In this document: positions 1-6,326 of the stretch, piece after piece
How positions within the stretch are numbered: the first letter of the stretch is position 1
Layout: each line of letters starts with the position of its first letter
NCBI GenBank assembly: GCA_018063485.1
Contig: JAGPBG010000064.1
Location: 1 to 9,269, forward strand
Direction of reading: 5' to 3'
From: Cypionkella sp.
GTDB taxonomy: Bacteria; Pseudomonadota; Alphaproteobacteria; Rhodobacterales; Rhodobacteraceae
DNA length: 9,269 nt
Program-made: the position numbers and the translations under genes
The notes under the pieces: generated by a model
What the model was told of the DNA's origin: nothing
Databases searched by the model: none
The model's input: only the letters and a program-made list of their open reading frames with translations

Positions 1-1
1 T

Positions 2-823
2 TTGGCCATGGGGTTCGGCCGGCTGGGGGGTGGGCGCACCACATTGATCGTTGATGCCGCCGCTCCGCCGGGCGGGCGGGCGGGCGCTGTGGCTCATGCC
101 TCGACGGCGGCGTTCGAGCTGACATCGGGGCGGCGACCTGTGGTTGTGGCCTGCGGGTCTGGTTTGCCTTTCGGCGGGGAGTGGGCACGGGCAGGGCGGG
201 CAACACCCTCACATTCGACGCTTGCCCTTGAGGGGTTTTCCTCATCGCGCCTGTCCAATGGTCGCAAGGGCGAGGTCTTGAGCGACCGTGCCCGAGTGTC
301 CAGTCTGCGACAGTCCACCAGCCCGGAAGGTGCGCATCTCTATATTGCGCATACTGGGTGGTCGGCCACGCATGGACTGAGCCATCTGCGCGATCTGACC
401 CTTTCGGTCGATGGCCGCATTCTGACCGGGATTGATACTTTGGCGGCGCAAAACATGGCCGAACGCGAGCGGTTTGAGCGGATATTGACGGATGGGCGGA
501 TGGAGGGCGTAGGATTTGCTCTGCGGTTTCATCTGCATCCTGATGTGGATGCGGCTTTGGATCTGGGGGGCACTGCGGTTTCCTTGGCATTGAAAAGTGG
601 CGAGATCTGGGTGTTTCGCTTTGTTGGCGCGGCGGTGTTGTCACTGGAGGCCTCGGTTTATCTGGAGAAGTCCCGGTTGAAGCCACGTCCTGCGCGGCAA
701 ATCGTGCTTTCTGCTCGTGCGATGGGATTGGAAACGCGGATCGGCTGGACCTTGGCGAAAGCACAGGATACTCCGCTGGCCATCCGCGATCTGGGCCGCG
801 AGGATTTCCCGGTGCCGATCTGA
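2..823 (+). CDS. Heparinase II/III-like protein, C-terminal part (5' end outside window)
   Basis: The reading frame is open from the left edge to a TGA at 821-823, so only the last 273 or so residues are seen and the true start lies upstream. The fragment resembles the C-terminal beta-sheet domain of the heparinase II/III family (polysaccharide lyase fold). It shows a run of short beta-rich segments, an [12 protein letters not shown] motif at fragment residues 71-83, an HLHPDVDA motif near residue 177, and an [13 protein letters not shown] segment around residue 200. Members of this family cleave acidic glycans or are uncharacterised relatives; the catalytic helical domain is outside the window, so activity and substrate cannot be judged. 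It ends 20 nt before purH and is probably cotranscribed with it. A heparinase-like gene directly upstream of purH is, from memory, a usual Rhodobacterales arrangement, and no other glycan-degradation gene is visible here. The family call is fairly secure; the function is open. Confidence 0.82.
   Translation: MAMGFGRLGGGRTTLIVDAAAPPGGRAGAVAHASTAAFELTSGRRPVVVACGSGLPFGGEWARAGRATPSHSTLALEGFSSSRLSNGRKGEVLSDRARVSSLRQSTSPEGAHLYIAHTGWSATHGLSHLRDLTLSVDGRILTGIDTLAAQNMAERERFERILTDGRMEGVGFALRFHLHPDVDAALDLGGTAVSLALKSGEIWVFRFVGAAVLSLEASVYLEKSRLKPRPARQIVLSARAMGLETRIGWTLAKAQDTPLAIRDLGREDFPVPI
70..85 (+). repeat. GGGC tetranucleotide repeat, 4 perfect copies, inside coding sequence
   Basis: Four head-to-tail GGGC units lie within the heparinase-like gene and encode part of a Gly/Arg/Ala-rich loop (PGGRAGAV). 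The unit length is not a multiple of three, so gain or loss of one copy would shift the frame. Four copies is short, and the frame downstream is intact here. Chance in a GC-rich gene is the simplest explanation. Confidence 0.6.
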
Positions 824-843
824 TCCTGAAAGGAACCGTCAAA

Positions 844-2430
844 ATGCCCAATCTTGTTCCCATTGGCCGCGCGCTGATTTCCGTTTCCGATAAATCAGGT
901 TTGTTGGATCTGGCGCGGGCTTTGGCCGCGATGGGGGTGGAATTGATCTCGACCGGAGGCACTTCGGGGATGTTGCGCACGGCAGGACTTGAAGTTCGCG
1001 ATGTGTCTGATGTGACAGGGTTTCCCGAGATGATGGACGGGCGCGTCAAGACGCTGCATCCCAATATCCACGGCGCGCTTCTGGCCCTGCGCGATGATGA
1101 TGAACACCTGTTGCAAATGGCTGCGCATGGGATCGAGCCGATTGATCTGGTGATCGTCAACCTTTATCCGTTCGAAGAAACCGTCGCCAAAGGGGCGGGC
1201 TATGAGATTTGCATCGACAAAATCGACATCGGTGGCCCGGCGATGATTCGCTCGGCGGCAAAGAATCACCGTTCGGTGGCCGTTGTGACCGATCCCGCCG
1301 ATTATGAAGGCCTGATTGCCCAGATGAAGGCGCAAGACGGGGCAACCTCGATGGCCTATCGGCAAAAGCTGGCGCTTGTGGCCTACTCGCGCACGGCAGC
1401 CTATGATGTGTCGGTTTCGGCGTGGCTTTCGCAGCAGTTGGGCCAGCCGTTTCCGCGGCGGAAATCCTTCTCGGGCAGCTTGGTTCAAGGGTTGCGCTAT
1501 GGGGAAAACCCTCATCAGCGTGCTGCTTTCTATGCCGATGGCACCGGCCGGCAAGGCATAGCCACCGCACATCAGTGGCAGGGTAAAGAGCTGTCCTACA
1601 ACAACATTAATGACACCGATGCGGCCTTTGAGCTGGTGGCGGAATTTGCGAATGATGGCCCGGCCTGTGCGATCATCAAGCACGCCAACCCCTGCGGTGT
1701 GGGAAAAGCGGCCACGTTGAAAGAGGCCTATCTGCGCGCCTATGCCTGTGATCAGACCTCGGCTTTTGGTGGAATTGTCGCATTGAATCAGCCGCTTGAC
1801 GTTGAAACTGCCGAAGAGATCGTGAAGATTTTTACCGAGGTTGTGATTGCACCGGGGGCCAGCGATGCGGCAAAGGCGGTTTTTGCCACCAAGAAGAATC
1901 TACGACTTCTGACAACCAAGGGCCTGCCAGATCCGGCCCTGGCGGCCTTGGCGTTCAAGCAAGTGGCAGGTGGGGTGTTGGTCCAGGACCGTGATGCAGG
2001 TGGGATTGCAGTCTCCGATTTGAAGATCGTGACCAAAAGGGCGCCGAGCGAGGCGGAACTTGCAGATATGTTGTTTGCCTGGAAAGTGGCAAAGCATGTG
2101 AAATCCAATGCGATTGTTTATGTCAAGGACGGGGCGACTGTAGGCGTTGGGGCCGGGCAAATGAGCCGGGTCGATTCGACCCGGATCGCGGCGCGTAAGG
2201 CAGGCGATATGGCCGAGGCGTTGGGGCTGACCCAAAGCCCGACAATTGGCTCAGTGGTCGCTTCAGATGCGTTTTTCCCGTTTCCCGATGGCTTGTTGAC
2301 AGCAGCCGAGGCCGGGGCAACGGCGGTGATTCAGCCCGGTGGGTCAATGAATGATGATCAGGTGATTGTGGCGGCAGATGCGGCGGGGTTGGCGATGGTG
2401 TTTACCGGCCAGCGCCATTTCCGGCATTGA
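844..2430 (+). CDS. purH: Bifunctional AICAR formyltransferase / IMP cyclohydrolase
   Basis: PurH catalyses the last two steps of de novo purine synthesis in the cytosol: formylation of AICAR with 10-formyl-THF, then ring closure to IMP. The 528-residue product has the usual full length. The N-terminal MGS-like cyclohydrolase domain (about 1-150) shows ISVSDKSGL at 12-20, a STGGT loop at 36-40 and DGRVKTLHP at 65-73, including K69. The transformylase domain follows with LRYGENPHQ (217-225), [15 protein letters not shown] (247-261) and the catalytic K279-H280 pair in [11 protein letters not shown]. The C-terminus has the family ending GGSMNDDQV...FTGQRHFRH. The ATG at 844 is chosen because it gives the normal N-terminus and has AAAGGA at 829-834, 9 nt upstream. 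The gene sits 20 nt after the heparinase-like gene and 4 nt before lspA, so all three are probably cotranscribed. No purine riboswitch or operator is recognisable in the short upstream gap. Confidence 0.98.
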   Translation: MPNLVPIGRALISVSDKSGLLDLARALAAMGVELISTGGTSGMLRTAGLEVRDVSDVTGFPEMMDGRVKTLHPNIHGALLALRDDDEHLLQMAAHGIEPIDLVIVNLYPFEETVAKGAGYEICIDKIDIGGPAMIRSAAKNHRSVAVVTDPADYEGLIAQMKAQDGATSMAYRQKLALVAYSRTAAYDVSVSAWLSQQLGQPFPRRKSFSGSLVQGLRYGENPHQRAAFYADGTGRQGIATAHQWQGKELSYNNINDTDAAFELVAEFANDGPACAIIKHANPCGVGKAATLKEAYLRAYACDQTSAFGGIVALNQPLDVETAEEIVKIFTEVVIAPGASDAAKAVFATKKNLRLLTTKGLPDPALAALAFKQVAGGVLVQDRDAGGIAVSDLKIVTKRAPSEAELADMLFAWKVAKHVKSNAIVYVKDGATVGVGAGQMSRVDSTRIAARKAGDMAEALGLTQSPTIGSVVASDAFFPFPDGLLTAAEAGATAVIQPGGSMNDDQVIVAADAAGLAMVFTGQRHFRH

Positions 2431-2434
2431 TCCG

Positions 2435-2947
2435 ATGCGCGCGCTTTTTTTGTCGGCCATGGTTACTTTCGGGCTGGATCAACTAACGAAATGGTTTGTT
2501 GTTCAATGGCTTGATCTTTTTACGCGTGGCGAAATCGACGTGTTGCCGCCCTTGATCAATTTTCGAATGGCCTGGAACAAGGGTGTGAATTTTGGCTTGT
2601 TTGCCAATTCTGCGGATGTTGTGCGTTGGGTTTTGATTGCTGTTGCGCTGGTGATTTCGGCCTGGGTCATTTTGTGGGTGCGGCGCGAGAAGATGCGGGT
2701 CTTGGCCCAGATATCGGCCGGGTTGCTGGTTGGTGGGGCCTTTGGAAATGTGGTGGACCGGTTGGCCTATGGTGCTGTGGCCGATTTTCTGAACATGTCT
2801 TGCTGTGGCATCGAAAACCCGTATTCCTTTAACCTGGCAGATGTTGCGGTTTTTGCAGGGGCTTTGGGGCTCGTGATCTTTGCGGGCGGCAAACCCAGGG
2901 GGGCCGGACAGACCAAGCCCGTCACCAAGCGCCGAAAGACCCCGTGA
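2435..2947 (+). CDS. lspA: Lipoprotein signal peptidase (signal peptidase II)
   Basis: LspA is an inner-membrane aspartyl protease that removes signal peptides from diacylglyceryl-modified prolipoproteins. The 170-residue product has the usual length. Conserved motifs appear in order: LDQLTKW at 14-20, the MAWNKGVNFGLF block at 45-56, GNVVDRL at 104-110 with catalytic D108, ADFLN at 116-120, and FNLADV at 132-137 with catalytic D136. Hydrophobic spans lie at roughly 3-24, 63-83, 88-105 and 131-151, matching the four-helix topology. The tail is basic (KPVTKRRKTP). The frame is open further upstream, back to an ATG at 2366 inside purH, but the family's N-terminus starts close to LDQ, so the ATG at 2435 is preferred. 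It lies 4 nt after the purH stop and has only a weak ribosome site, suggesting translational coupling to purH. Its 5' part is AT-richer than its neighbours, probably owing to hydrophobic codons. Confidence 0.95.
   Translation: MRALFLSAMVTFGLDQLTKWFVVQWLDLFTRGEIDVLPPLINFRMAWNKGVNFGLFANSADVVRWVLIAVALVISAWVILWVRREKMRVLAQISAGLLVGGAFGNVVDRLAYGAVADFLNMSCCGIENPYSFNLADVAVFAGALGLVIFAGGKPRGAGQTKPVTKRRKTP
2437..2451 (+). other. GCGCGCGC followed by T7 at the start of lspA
   Basis: Eight bases of alternating G and C (2437-2444) are followed directly by seven T (2445-2451), just after the purH stop and inside lspA codons 1-6. A short GCAT/ATGC pairing (2424-2427 with 2435-2438) and a longer-range AGCGC/GCGCT pairing (2411-2415 with 2441-2445) are possible upstream. 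The arrangement superficially resembles an intrinsic terminator or attenuator, but no strong compact stem forms, so a function is not supported. Confidence 0.3.
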
Positions 2948-2990
2948 CGCGGGCAAAGCGATGCGCTAAGACGGCAAGGACAGACGAAAC

Positions 2991-2995
2991 GGAGG
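2991..2995 (+). promoter_or_regulatory. Ribosome binding site deciding the lipoprotein start
   Basis: A strong GGAGG lies 5 nt before the ATG at 3001. It supports that start over the in-frame GTG at 2944, which overlaps the lspA stop and would place about 40 residues before the lipobox cysteine. Confidence 0.8.
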
Positions 2996-3000
2996 CAGGC

Positions 3001-3537
3001 ATGCGGTCATCAAAGGCGGTCCTCGCAGCGGCGGGTGCAGCAATTCTGTTGCTGTCAGCCTGCGGCGGCCATGGTAAAGCGCCGGTGCTGATGAATCTGC
3101 GCTCAGCGACTGACGGGCCGGATGAGTTCGGCATATTGCCGCCCAAGGGCCTTGCGATGCCTGAAGATCTTGCAGCCCTGCCCGAGCCAACGCCGGGGGG
3201 CGAGAATCGCACCGATCCGAAACCGTTTGATGATGCCGTCACGGCGCTGGGCGGCAAGCCGATGGCGACGGGCACGGTTCCTGCCGGTGATGCCGGGCTT
3301 TACAATTACGCGACGCGCAAAGGCGTAACGGCAGGTATCCGTCAATCGCTTGCGGCCGAAGATCTGGAATGGCGGCGCAAGCATGATGGGCGGTTGCTGG
3401 AGCGGATCATGAACGTGAACGTCTATTTCAAGGCCTATGCCAAGATGGCGCTCGATCAATATGCCGAATTGGCGCGTTGGCGCGCGGCAGGCGTCAAGAC
3501 GCCCTCTGCGCCACCGGACGGAGTTACCAGAAAGTAA
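3001..3537 (+). CDS. Outer-membrane lipoprotein, DUF3035 / BamF-like
   Basis: This 178-residue protein has a type II signal peptide: basic start (MRSSK), a hydrophobic core at residues 6-18, and lipobox LSAC with C21 as the lipidated residue, followed by Gly-Gly rather than an Asp retention signal. Outer-membrane sorting is therefore likely. After the cysteine comes a low-complexity linker, then the block DGPDEFGILPPKGLAMPEDL (residues 38-57) and PEPTPGGENRTDP. This PDEF...PP...P signature matches my recollection of the alphaproteobacterial DUF3035 family, linked to the Bam complex accessory lipoprotein BamF described in Caulobacter. The C-terminal half is polar and helical (EDLEWRRKHDGRLLERI...). 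If the family call is right, it would act at the periplasmic face of the outer membrane in beta-barrel assembly; a direct Bam role in this organism is inference. It follows lspA by 53 nt, whose product would process it. Confidence 0.8.
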   Translation: MRSSKAVLAAAGAAILLLSACGGHGKAPVLMNLRSATDGPDEFGILPPKGLAMPEDLAALPEPTPGGENRTDPKPFDDAVTALGGKPMATGTVPAGDAGLYNYATRKGVTAGIRQSLAAEDLEWRRKHDGRLLERIMNVNVYFKAYAKMALDQYAELARWRAAGVKTPSAPPDGVTRK

Positions 3538-3542
3538 CTTTC
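3522..3542 (+). repeat. Two overlapping small inverted repeats at the end of the lipoprotein gene
   Basis: AGTTAC (3522-3527) and GTAACT (3534-3539) form a 6-bp stem with a 6-nt loop, extendable by two G-T pairs. The right arm overlaps a second dyad, GAAAGT-A-ACTTTC (3530-3542), with one central base. Both span the TAA stop at 3535-3537. The stem is AT-rich and no T-run follows directly, so it would be at best a weak terminator; an operator or chance are alternatives. Confidence 0.35.
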
Positions 3543-3615
3543 GCTTATGCGGGGGTTGTTTTGTCCCGCCATCCGGGTAGCTATGGCTAAACCTGTTCCA
3601 TCATTGGAGTAACGG
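3538..3615 (+). other. 78-nt spacer before the M16 gene pair
   Basis: This is the longest intergenic gap in the window. It holds a G5 run at 3550-3555, a TTGTCC hexamer at 3561-3566 that could be a -35-like element, poor -10 candidates near 3582-3590 (TATGGC, GGCTAA) at non-ideal spacing, and the ribosome site GGAGT at 3606-3610 for the next gene. If the M16 pair has its own promoter it should lie here or in the 3' end of the lipoprotein gene, but the sequence does not establish one. Confidence 0.3.
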
Positions 3616-4968
3616 ATGTTTGGGTCTTTTGGTCGGGGTGCTGTCACCCTTGCGACCCTTGGGTTTTGCGGTTTTGCCATTCCCGCAATGGGGGATACCG
3701 TCAGCACCTTCAGGCTGGAAAATGGCTTGCAGATTGTGGTGATCGAGGATCACCGTGCGCCTGTTGTCACACAGATGGTGTGGTATAAAATCGGCGCTGC
3801 TGATGAAAGCCCCGGCCATTCGGGGATTGCGCATTTTCTGGAGCATCTGATGTTCAAAGGCACCGACAAAGTGCCCCCCGGTCAGTTTTCTGCGCGTGTC
3901 GAGGCGCAGGGCGGCAATGACAACGCCTTCACCACCTCGGATTATACCGCCTATTTTCAGCGCGTGGCAGCGGATCGGCTGGACCTGATGATGGAAATGG
4001 AATCCGACCGGATGCGCAATTTGCGCCTGACCGAAGAAGACGTGAAAACCGAGCGCGATGTGATTTTGGAAGAGCGGGCGCAGCGCACTGATTCGGACCC
4101 CGGCTCGTTGTTGAACGAACAGATGGCGGCGGCGCAGTTTTTGAACAGCCCCTATGGGATTCCGGTGATTGGCTGGCGGCGGGAAATGGCGCAACTTTCG
4201 CGACAGGATGCGCTGGATTTCTATCAGGCCAATTATGCGCCCAATAATGCCATTCTGGTGGTCGCGGGCGATGTGCAGCCCGATGCCGTTCTGTCGATGG
4301 CCCAAAAATATTATGGCCCTGTGGCCCCATCCGACAAGATAAAGCCGCGTGTCCGCCCCCAAGAACCACCACAATTGGCCGAGCGGCGGATGGTGCTGGC
4401 GGATGAGCGGGTGTCAGAGCCCTATCTGGTTCGGACCTATCTGGCCCCCAACCGCCATTCCGGCGATCAGAAAGAGGCGGCTGCGCTGACGCTTTTGGCG
4501 GAATTGCTGGGAGGTTCTGGCACAACTTCGGTTTTTGCGCGCGCCTTGCAGTTTGATACGCAGACGGCAGTTTGGTCATCGGCGTTTTATGATGCCACGA
4601 CCGTTGATCCCGATACCTTTGGCGTCGCGCTTGGACCGGTCCCCGGTGTCAGTCTTGCCGAGGCCGAGGCGGCGATGGACAAGGTGATCGCCAAATTTCT
4701 GAAAGACGGCGTAGACGCCAAGGACTTTGCCCGTATCAAGACCCAGATTCGCGCTGATGATATCTATGCGCGTGATGATTCGGGGGGGCTGGCGCGCAAA
4801 TATGGTGCGGCCCTGGCCGTTGGGTTGACGATTGAGGATGAGCAAAGCTGGTCGCTTGTTTTGCAATCGGTGACCGAAGACGAGGTCATGGCCGTCGCCC
4901 GCAAGGTGTTGACCCGTGACAATGCCGTGACAGGCTGGTTGACACCGAAAGCAGAGGCCCAACAATGA
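3616..4968 (+). CDS. M16 family zinc metallopeptidase, catalytic subunit, exported
   Basis: This 450-residue protein has the typical size of a two-domain bacterial M16 (pitrilysin/processing-peptidase-like) peptidase. A signal peptide is likely at 1-26, with AMG before D27 as a plausible cleavage site, so it should act in the periplasm. The N-terminal domain carries the inverted zinc motif H73-F-L-E76-H77. A downstream ERDVILEE block contains E153, 76 residues after H77, which fits the third zinc ligand. NDNAFTTSDYTAYF at 101-114 is also typical. The C-terminal domain begins around YAPNNAILVVAGDV (about 207-220). Where M16 C-terminal domains usually carry an Arg/Tyr substrate-binding pair, this protein reads ALQFDTQTAVW (310-320), so the pair appears absent. 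The ATG at 3616 has GGAGT 5 nt upstream. It overlaps the next M16-like gene by 4 nt, and the two products probably form one heterodimeric protease. The natural substrate is unknown. Confidence 0.93.
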   Translation: MFGSFGRGAVTLATLGFCGFAIPAMGDTVSTFRLENGLQIVVIEDHRAPVVTQMVWYKIGAADESPGHSGIAHFLEHLMFKGTDKVPPGQFSARVEAQGGNDNAFTTSDYTAYFQRVAADRLDLMMEMESDRMRNLRLTEEDVKTERDVILEERAQRTDSDPGSLLNEQMAAAQFLNSPYGIPVIGWRREMAQLSRQDALDFYQANYAPNNAILVVAGDVQPDAVLSMAQKYYGPVAPSDKIKPRVRPQEPPQLAERRMVLADERVSEPYLVRTYLAPNRHSGDQKEAAALTLLAELLGGSGTTSVFARALQFDTQTAVWSSAFYDATTVDPDTFGVALGPVPGVSLAEAEAAMDKVIAKFLKDGVDAKDFARIKTQIRADDIYARDDSGGLARKYGAALAVGLTIEDEQSWSLVLQSVTEDEVMAVARKVLTRDNAVTGWLTPKAEAQQ

Positions 4969-6281
4969 TCCGTGCGCTGTTTCGCTCTGCCTTGGTGATT
5001 TTGGCGCTGGCGCCGCCCTTACAGGCAGAGACCAATATCCAGGAGGTTGTTTCGCCCGGCGGACTCAAGGCCTGGCTGGTCGAAGATCATGGTATTCCCT
5101 TTACCGCGCTGCAAATCCGCTTTTCGGGGGGCACCTCGCTGGATCGTGCAGGCAAGCGCGGCGCTGTCAATCTGATGACGGCGCTGATCGAAGAAGGCGC
5201 TGGTGATCTTGATAGTCAGGGCTTTGCCGCCGCGCGCGATGATCTTGCGGCCAGGATCGGCTTTGCTTCGGATCAGGACGGGCTTTCGGTTTCAGCCACC
5301 TTCCTGACCGAGAACCGTGATCAGGGCGTGGCCTTGTTGCACTCTGCCCTGACCCATCCGCGTTTTGATGATGATGCCGTGGAACGTGTGCGCGGGCAGG
5401 TTCTGACCGGGTTGCGGGCTGATGAAAAAGACCCCGGCGCGATTGCCAGCAAATTGGCGCGGGCGCGCAGCTATGGCGACCATCCCTATGCAACAGATGG
5501 CTCTGGCACCATCGACAGCGTGACCGCGCTGACCCGTGCAGATATCGTTACGGCCTTTGCCGATGCCGTGGCGCGCGATCAGATCCATGTCGCCGCAGCG
5601 GGTGACATCAGCCCCGCCGATCTGGGTGCGCTGCTCGACACGTTGCTGGGCGATCTGCCTGCAACCGGCGCTCCAGAGCCCGCCGACGCCAGCCCGGTCT
5701 ATACCAAAGCCGTGATGGTAGAGCAGTTTCCGGGCCCGCAATCGGTGGTGGTCTTTGGCCAGAAGGGTATGCGTTTCGATGACCCCGACTATTTCGCGGC
5801 GTCGCTTTTGAATGAAATCCTTGGCGGTGGGCGATTCTCGGCCCGGTTGATGACCGAAGTGCGCGAAAAACGCGGCCTGACCTATGGGATTGGCACCAGC
5901 CTTGCCAGCTTTGATCACGCGCAATCCATCTTGGGGCAGTTTCAGGCCAGCAATGCCAATGTCGGGCAGGCGATCAAAGTGATCCGCGAGGAATGGACGA
6001 AAATCGCCGCCGAGGGCGTTACCGAAGAAGAACTGACCAATGCCAAAACCTATATGACCGGGGCCTATCCGCTGCGCTTTGATGGCAACGGCACCATTGC
6101 GTCGATTCTGGTGGGAATGCAGATCATGGGCCTGTCGCCGGATTACCCCAAAACCCGGAATGCGCGGGTTGAAGCTGTGACGATGGCGGACATAAAGCGC
6201 GTGGCCGCCGCGTTGTTCACCCCGGATCAATTGGGCTTTGTGGTGGTGGGCCAACCCGAAGGGGTAGAGTCGCAAGACTAG
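4965..6281 (+). CDS. M16 family peptidase-like protein lacking the zinc motif, exported partner subunit
   Basis: This 438-residue M16 homologue has a probable signal peptide (residues 1-21, ending LQA before ET). At the position of HxxEH it reads N69-L-M-T72-A73 in RGAVNLMTALIEEG, so both histidines and the glutamate are replaced and it should not bind catalytic zinc. Its C-terminal half keeps the family block LNEILGGGRFSARL and VREKRGLTYG, with R300 and Y307 fitting the Arg/Tyr pair that positions substrate in M16 enzymes. It therefore complements the preceding gene, which has zinc ligands but no such pair. The Sphingomonas A1 Sph2681/Sph2682 heterodimer and mitochondrial processing peptidase are known cases of a split M16 pair. 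Translation is probably coupled: its ATG shares bases with the upstream TGA (ATGA at 4965-4968), and AGAGG lies at 4953-4957. The physiological substrate is unknown; turnover of envelope peptides or misfolded outer-membrane proteins is only a guess. Confidence 0.9.
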   Translation: MIRALFRSALVILALAPPLQAETNIQEVVSPGGLKAWLVEDHGIPFTALQIRFSGGTSLDRAGKRGAVNLMTALIEEGAGDLDSQGFAAARDDLAARIGFASDQDGLSVSATFLTENRDQGVALLHSALTHPRFDDDAVERVRGQVLTGLRADEKDPGAIASKLARARSYGDHPYATDGSGTIDSVTALTRADIVTAFADAVARDQIHVAAAGDISPADLGALLDTLLGDLPATGAPEPADASPVYTKAVMVEQFPGPQSVVVFGQKGMRFDDPDYFAASLLNEILGGGRFSARLMTEVREKRGLTYGIGTSLASFDHAQSILGQFQASNANVGQAIKVIREEWTKIAAEGVTEEELTNAKTYMTGAYPLRFDGNGTIASILVGMQIMGLSPDYPKTRNARVEAVTMADIKRVAAALFTPDQLGFVVVGQPEGVESQD

Positions 6282-6326
6282 CCGAATCTGTGGCTCTGAT
6301 GGGTTGGATCTGCTAGGAATGGTGGC
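6282..6326 (+). other. 45-nt spacer between the second M16 gene and mutL
   Basis: The gap contains a modest ribosome site, AGGA at 6315-6318, 8 nt before the mutL ATG. I see no terminator stem and no convincing promoter, so mutL may be read through from the M16 genes or from a promoter inside the upstream coding sequence. Confidence 0.35.

Noticed and set aside
2366..2434. A longer lspA start at the upstream in-frame ATG
   Set aside because: It would add 23 residues encoded inside purH that do not match LspA, whose N-terminus normally lies close to the LDQ motif. The ATG at 2435 gives the expected 170 residues.
2944..3000. GTG start for the lipoprotein overlapping the lspA stop
   Set aside because: It would put about 40 residues, half of them polar, before the lipobox cysteine. 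The ATG at 3001 has a strong GGAGG and a normal-length signal peptide.
3565..3587. Short inverted repeats CCCG/CGGG and GCCAT/ATGGC in the spacer
   Set aside because: Stems are only 4-5 bp, mutually overlapping, and not followed by a T-run, so neither a terminator nor a clear operator is supported.
3561..3590. Sigma-70-type promoter for the M16 genes
   Set aside because: TTGTCC is plausible as a -35 element, but TATGGC is 15 nt away and GGCTAA 18 nt away and a poor -10 match. Not strong enough to list as a promoter.
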